A DNA stretch of 64,000 nucleotides from Isoetes taiwanensis (lineage: Eukaryota; Streptophyta; Lycopodiopsida; Isoetales; Isoetaceae): positions 1-64,000 of the forward strand of contig JAJEKV010000667.1 of assembly GCA_021234155.1 (NCBI GenBank). Direction: 5' to 3'. How positions within the stretch are numbered: the first letter of the stretch is position 1; the number at the start of each line of letters is the position of its first letter. The translations under genes and the position numbers were made by a program. The notes under the pieces were generated by a model. The model saw only the letters and a program-made list of their open reading frames with translations. It had not been told where the DNA came from and did not search any database. Below, piece by piece: positions 58,264 through 64,000 of this stretch.

Positions 58264-59396
58264 ACTACCATATTGTATCTATCCGCACCCGTTCAAACTA
58301 TTGTGCAAAGATATATAGTACTTACCTTTTGTAATTGGCGGAGGGACAAAATAGTTTGCGATTGTAAAAAGATGTATAAAAGCGGCGACTTAGAAGCGGT
58401 TGTTGAAGACCATCCGATAAGATTTGGTACATTTGAACAACCCACGGATCGATGCTCGTCATGGATATCCGGGTTGGTATACAATGATTATTTGTTTTTT
58501 TATTTTTTTATTTTTTTTAAGAGTATCTCTCCCAGTTCAAGTATATATTCAAGATGTTTATGATATCTAAATATGTAGGTAGATGATGCCGATGTCTCCT
58601 CCAAACTAGATGTGGATTTTGGTTTAATGTTGTCCATAGAGGCATATGAAACCAAAACAAGAAACCGATTCATCAATAATGTGGATGGGTGCCGCTCAAC
58701 GTTGAGTGTTCCCCGCAGGTGAAAGAACACGAAGGGCTACAATCATGAGAACATTGCATGTGTCGCACATTTCCCAAGAACGCTTGGCCTCCTTTGCCCG
58801 AAAGTGAAATTCTCAAGAATTGCAAAGATTACTCCGACCCTTTGTTAGAGACCGCAAGACATTTGGCTTGTGGCGATGGGTTTTACCTATCCCTATGGAT
58901 CAAGAATTTGTCTATTGGGGAAGAAGATACATCATTATGCGGAGCCGCGATTTGTCAGAAGCTGGATTCGGCCTTATATCCCAAGACGCCAGATAGAAGT
59001 GGAGCGAGGAACCCACATTCCATTAATGCCATATGCGTGTCCCGAATGCGATTGGAAAACTTGGCAAACTTTGACTAAATATGCTTGGCGTATGAGGATT
59101 TATGGAATGAATTCCAATGCTGCGTCGATAGCGGTGGGGGCATGTGATGAGGAGTTGAAGTTTATTGATGGTCGGCCAAGGGTTCATGGCAATATTGCAG
59201 GGTTTATCAACAGTTCTATTGACAACCGTGAGCGTGTGAATTTTTAGAGTGTCAAGGAGGGGAGGAAGATTTTTTTACAAGATATGTAAAAGGCAGATTT
59301 ATCATGGTGTGTGCTATTAAAAGCATAAACATTGGAGATAAGTTATTCATCAACTATCGCTATGATAGACCTCTCCCATTTGAGATGGAACAATAG
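58264..59396 (+). pseudogene. SET-domain protein remnant at the head of the CACTA element
   Basis: The first frame (58273-58480) reads CDCKKMYKSGDLEAVVEDHP then EQPTDRCSSWISG. A middle part (58585-58860) is broken. The 59000-59250 part reads WRMRIYGMNSNAASIAVGAC, then GRPRVHGNIAGFINSSI, corresponding to the GNxxRFINHS motif of SET methyltransferases. After a frame change, VCAIKSINIGDKLFINYRYD (about 59309-59368) matches the GDELxxxY end of SET. The frame then stops at 59396. The NHSCxPN cysteine is not visible, so activity is doubtful. It lies 87 bp upstream of the transposase open frame on the same strand, so it may be an element-borne gene or a captured host gene. Confidence 0.6.
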
Positions 59397-59482
59397 TATT
59401 GTTGTACTAAAAAAAAAAGGAATAAAGAGCATTTTTTTTTAAATATGTTTTTTGTCATTCGTGAGTCTATGCAGATGGTTGT

Positions 59483-62400
59483 ATGTATTTTATACTTATT
59501 ACATTATTTGACATGATGTTTAATACATTACTCCTGTTTAATGAACTCATTCAGAGCGGTCTCCATCCCGATCCATTAGTTCTAAGTTACAGGCAAAGGG
59601 AAACCTATCGTCGTGAATTTCAAGCCAGCGCGCACCAATATGAAGATATTGCATACGATCAATATGAAGAGGATGAAACTATTGACGAACCCGAGAACGA
59701 AGTCTTTCGCGGACGGAGCCGATGCTCGATATGTTGCACGCTCTTCAAGAATTACCTGATATTGATTTAGATGATGTCGAGGATGGTGGTGGAGAGGACA
59801 TGGTAGAAGATGTGGGATACCCTTCGAGGATTGGTCGTACTGACGATGACCCTATTGTTATCGAAGCAGAAACGCAGCTTATTTCCTAGCGTCTCGAACC
59901 TCTCGCTTATTCCTACAAGGCTCGCTAATTCTCAATCTCCAAACCAAGTTCAAGTGGAGTAATGCAAGTGTGTCTCGCTCTATTGAGGTGACATACTTAT
60001 CAAGTCTTTCTATCTTACCACCATCTCCATCTTTATCTTACCACTCTTAGATGCGGTTATTGCACGAGAAGATCCTTCCGAGAGAAGAACAATATGCCTA
60101 CAACAGGATCTCAAGTTAAGAAAATGATTCAAGCGGCCGGCCTTGAAGTTTATAAAGTCATACATGCATGTCCAAATGATTGTATGATCTTCTACCCGCC
60201 GAGCATGAAAAGTCCACTCATTGTCTCATTATGTAATGAACCGAGATACGGTGAATGACCTAAAAGAAAAATGGTACCTCAAAAAGGTTATTCGATACTT
60301 TCCAATAATCCCAAGGTATATGCATCACCACTTCTCACAAATAGTTGTAGATTCACTTATTTTCAGTACTTATATATTTGCCTATAATTTATTCTAATAT
60401 ATTATATAGGTTAAAGTTGATGTTCCGTTGCAAGACATTGGCTAGCCTAATGGACTTCACTACACATGCATCTAGTGATGATGTGATGCGAGTCCCGGCG
60501 GCAGTTCGCAGCTTGGAAGCATGTCGATGCGACATGGCGACTTTGGAAAAGAACCACGAACGTGCATTTGGGCCGCCACCATGGCGTAAAACCCATATGG
60601 TACACAATCGAATCGCATGGTCTACATGGCGGTGATGATAGTTAACTACAACATACCCCATGGTTGTTGATGAAGAGGCACATTATTATGACTTTATTGA
60701 TACCGGGAAGAAAAACCAAGTAATTTAGATGTGTACCTAAGAATAATTGTGGATGAGTTACGCCTTTGTGGAACACGGTATTCAGTCTATGATGCACATA
60801 AAAATGGCGTTTTAATCTTAGAGGTATACTATCGGGACTATGCATAACTTTGGCTTTTGCCGAGTGTTCGGGTTTAAGAGGGCACTTCCCTTGCATGATA
60901 TGTGGGGAAAAGTTGCAAAGACTCTACCTAAGCATCCAAGAAAGTAGTATACGAGGGTTTTAGGAAGCATTTGCGGCTCACGCATCCCTTCAAAAAGCGG
61001 CGTGCACAATTGGGTTTAAGACTATACGAGAACCACCAAGCGGTAATTACCATGCGAGAATGGGGTGAGCGTTGGGATAAGAAGGAAGAGGGGAAAATTC
61101 GGAAGGGGAAAAGGGGGGGCACCACGACTTGAGGAAGTCGTGAGTAACCAAGGAGGATGAGGAATTATACAAAGGGTGGCGAGGAAGCACGGACGAGGAA
61201 GTCTTTGGCCGCCAATATGAAAAGGAAGTCTGCTTTTTTTATAGACTACCATATTGGACCGACCTATTGATTCAACATCTTTTAGACCCGATGCATATCT
61301 TCATGAATGTGGAAACTCTTTATGGAAGCATGTATTTGGTCAAAAAGACACAACAAATGCCAGGATGGACCTTAAGGTAAGTAATACAAAGAAAGAGGCA
61401 TGGATCCGAGGTGAAGGGCAACCACTTCCTCCGGCAAAATGGGTTATTGCTAGGGCTGACCATCGAGCTATTTATGATGATTTAAGGGCCCTTAGAACAC
61501 CAACTCGTTATATGCAATCATTCGGAACGCATTCACAAGTAAGTGGGGAGCCATTTGGTTTAAAGTCCCATGACTGGCATAAGTTCTTGCATGTAAGCAA
61601 TTGGAGTCCACATATATGCACTACTATTAAATGTAACCCATACTTATATTTGGTGTTTGGATCATGCAGTTCTTCATGCCCCTGACCTTTAGGGGAGTTT
61701 TAGATAAGGGACCCTTGGAGGCAATAAGTGCCCTATCAAAGGTCATAAGGTTGTTACCCATGTTGATTTAGTGGTCCCCGTCTATTTTATTTGTGGCTAA
61801 GTTGTTTATTTATTTTTTTTGGACCTCATAGGTGGATGTGTAAAAAAACTATACCAAAAAGACGAAATTGAAGAGATGAAAGTGAAAATGGCGAGGCATG
61901 TTGCTTGTTGGAGAAGGAGTTTCCTACGAGCTTTCTTGACAGTCAAACCCATCTTTTGGTACATCTTATTGAGGAAGTGGAGCTCGCGGGAACTGTACAT
62001 GCGAGATGGATGTTTTTCTTGGAAAGGTTTATGAAGGTATTGAAGGATATGGTGCGTCAAAGAGCACGTCCTGAAGGTAGTATGGCAGAGGGATGGCTTG
62101 CGAAAGAGTCACTTTTCTATATGACTGAATATATTTCCATGACATCCGGATGCACCTCGCTTTTATGGAGTGATGAAGGGACGAGAAGATTGTGGGGGTA
62201 GTGGCGGAAGGGAATGGTATGCGTAAGTCATTTCACTACCGATATTATCAATAAGGTTAATCAATTTCTTCTTTACAACCGCACTAATGGCAAAATGGAT
62301 TGCTCGTTATGAGAACGCAATGGAAGAAATGGAAGAGAAGAGGCATGAATGGAGGCGACATAATAGACGAGCCCGCAGACTCGATGGATATGAACCCCTA

Positions 62401-63100
62401 AGGACAAGATGGAAAGACAATGGGTACTATAGGCTTTGACCGATGCATATTACAAGGGGAGTATATTACAGACTTACGGAATGGGCATATAATGACAAGG
62501 TGTCATGAAAAGGTAGTTGCAACAAATTATGTTGATGTCTAAAATCGAGTATTTTCTTTTGATGTTATTGTATCTATTGACATTAATGGTGCTTTTGACG
62601 GTATATATCTTACTCCTCGATATGGTGGCATGGGACCCACTATCGTGTGAGTTCTCTTGACATACACGGGAAGACTCAGGATTTGGAGTCATGGCATCAT
62701 TCATGATGGAGTTTCAATCAAGTGTTGCCGATCGTAAAATTGGGGAAGCCACCGTGGTTGGCCTAGGAAGTTAAAGACTATAATAGAGGTGGATGTTGGT
62801 GGTAATTTTAAGACCTTCATATTCGATGTCCATTGGTTTGACCTTCAATTAAGGGGGCAGGGCCTACAAAAAAGTATGATAGAACAAGTGGCTTTTTCAC
62901 GTCAACTCTAGCAAACCGTATCCCTGGTAGTGAGACGCTTGTCCTTCCGACAAACCGTGAGCGGTACACACATATACATATCCAACTTCAAAATTTAGAC
63001 CATCAATATCAATCTCACGTCCGGCTTCTTTTGACCAGATTTTTTTTCTTTACCGATCGACAAGACCCAACATGGTGGTTTATCATACAAACTACACCTC
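59483..63100 (+). mobile_element. CACTA (En/Spm) transposase TNP2-like remnant
   Basis: TNP2 blocks follow in order across frame shifts. An acidic N-part spans 59560-59880. AAGLEVYKVIHACPNDCMIF lies near 60132-60194, and LMDFTTHASSDDVMRVPAAV near 60439-60500. LLIPGKKN...DVYL with SVYDAHKNGVLIL falls at 60690-60822. CRVFGFKRALPLHDMWGK is near 60850-60910. YWTDLLIQHLLDPMHIFMN lies near 61250-61310, and KEAWIRGEGQPLPPAKWVIA at 61398-61455. A DUF4218-like part runs 61860-62130 (EKEFPTSFLDSQTHLLVHLI, RARPEGSMAEGWL). A DUF4216-like part near 62770-62840 reads IIEVDVGGNFKTFIFDVHWF. Frame breaks occur every few hundred bases, so it is inactive. Confidence 0.9.
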
Positions 63101-63482
63101 CAAGGTGTTGTGCTAGAGGAGTCAATAACGTCTAAAGAGCCCTCCGCGGATCAAGGCATTCAAACTCAGGGGAAAACAAGCATCAAGAGGTTGGACCACC
63201 AGCTCTCATGCGGCATCTTACACCGAGCAATTCCACGAAATACTGTATGTACTTCGGGCATTTTAATACAAATGTTGGCAATCCTAACAATGACGAATTC
63301 CTAGTTAGCACCTAGAGGAGACGATCATTAAATTTATATGTCTAATATTATGCACATCCTCGCAATCCTTCGCCGATAGGCTATGTCTATTGGTCTTCGT
63401 GGTGCAATAAAAAACCCATTCAATTCAATTCTTTTTCTTCCCCCCTTTGGTATACATTATACCCGGGAGGAAAGAACGGTGG
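63101..63482. other. Tail of the CACTA region
   Basis: The 63110-63304 open frame is unrecognised and may be the far end of the transposase gene. Nothing else was identified. Confidence 0.4.
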
Positions 63483-63720
63483 AACATGGGCTCAAAGAAG
63501 CCACATAGGCTCAAGCATTGCGCCCTAGACTAGAACATGCCACCCAGGCTCCAATAGAAGATCAAATATATGCCACATAAACTAGAGAAAAAATACAACA
63601 CATGACGTCCACAATGACATGTTGCCACCTAGGCTCACATTACACGTGGCTAAAATATGCCACATACATCAAACATGTCAACTAGGTTCAAACATGACGT
63701 GTGTCTCAAACATGCGGCCT
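63483..63720. repeat. Degenerate repeats of ATGCCACATAGGCTCAAAC
   Basis: About seven loose copies of a 25-35 bp phrase (GCCACATAGGCTCAA, GCCACCCAGGCTCC, GCCACATAAACTAG, GCCACCTAGGCTCA, GCCACATACATCAAACATG, CAACTAGGTTCAAACATG) are spread over 240 bp. They may be the right subterminal repeats of the CACTA element, though they differ from the AACCACT words on its left. Confidence 0.6.
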
Positions 63721-64000
63721 GTCCTCCTCCCGATGTGGCAATTAGAAGTCGGGGGGGCGCTTTTTGCGTGTGGCAAGACATTCATAAATTCGTAATTAAT
63801 GCATTGTGCGAAAATAAATTCTGATTTTTTTGCCGGTGGATTCCTAATTCATCTCAAAGACACAGCCCAATTTTTTGGAATTTGAGGAGAAGGTCTAGGT
63901 CAAAGGGTTAGCATTAGAACGGTCGGGGTAGCCCGTTGCGGGGCAACCAAGCTGGCACCCTCCCCCAAGTCAAACGAGGCCAGGACCATGTAGGGATCCC
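63721..64000. other. End of window, nothing identified
   Basis: No gene or repeat could be supported. Confidence 0.4.

Noticed and set aside
1-64000. CRISPR arrays, bacterial operons, rRNA genes
   Set aside because: Introns, plant gene families and plant transposons show nuclear plant DNA; no spaced identical repeats or rRNA sequence was seen.

Overview
This is plant nuclear DNA. The evidence is spliced genes with GT-AG introns, a plant-only PADRE/DUF4228 gene, a plant-type F-box protein, a (TTTAGGG)n telomere-type tract, and plant-type Copia, Gypsy, CACTA and LINE remains. The mix of a few small intact genes in a sea of old frame-broken transposons suggests a large-genome vascular plant, perhaps a fern or gymnosperm. 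The species cannot be fixed from the sequence alone.

Layout. 1-8.2 kb: a decayed Copia element (about 2.1-5.0 kb) in gene-poor DNA. 8.28-12.9 kb: two host genes on the + strand, a five-exon gene for a probably plastid-targeted 257-aa protein and a single-exon F-box gene with its own TATA box. 13.9-16.4 kb: - strand remnants of a cupin (11S-globulin-like) gene and a small coiled-coil gene. 16.6-18.4 kb: a 94-bp tandem array and three inverted repeats. 18.4-26.5 kb: mostly anonymous sequence with a LINE-like tail, a 0.39-kb direct duplication and AT-rich repeats.

26.58-33.51 kb is the most interesting object: a 6.9-kb DNA transposon bounded by perfect 29-bp terminal inverted repeats and a 4-bp ATAA target duplication. 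It carries two convergent gene remnants. On the - strand is a transposase-like protein with a CxCxxC block and DGCxxQxK and HGKG motifs. On the + strand is an intron-containing gene ending in an FCP1/NIF (CTD-phosphatase-like) domain. A Gypsy C-terminus and LTR start lie just to its right (33.6-34.5 kb and on).

38.36-39.20 kb holds an intact three-exon PADRE gene. 40.4-41.6 kb holds a SINE-like tRNA head and a LINE reverse-transcriptase fragment interrupted by about 260 bp with coding character. 44.2-47.5 kb is rich in palindromic and low-complexity repeats. 47.8-51.5 kb is a second, decayed Gypsy element. 51.64-52.1 kb is a sharply CpG-rich promoter-like island with a TATA box. 53.5-54.6 kb carries phase-consistent small exons of an unrecognised - strand gene. 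57.6-63.7 kb is a CACTA element: subterminal-type repeats, a SET-domain gene remnant, then TNP2-like transposase blocks, then another repeat cluster.

The host genes show no operon-like or pathway relationship. The intact units are the 8.3-kb gene, the F-box gene and the PADRE gene; nearly everything else is decayed mobile DNA.
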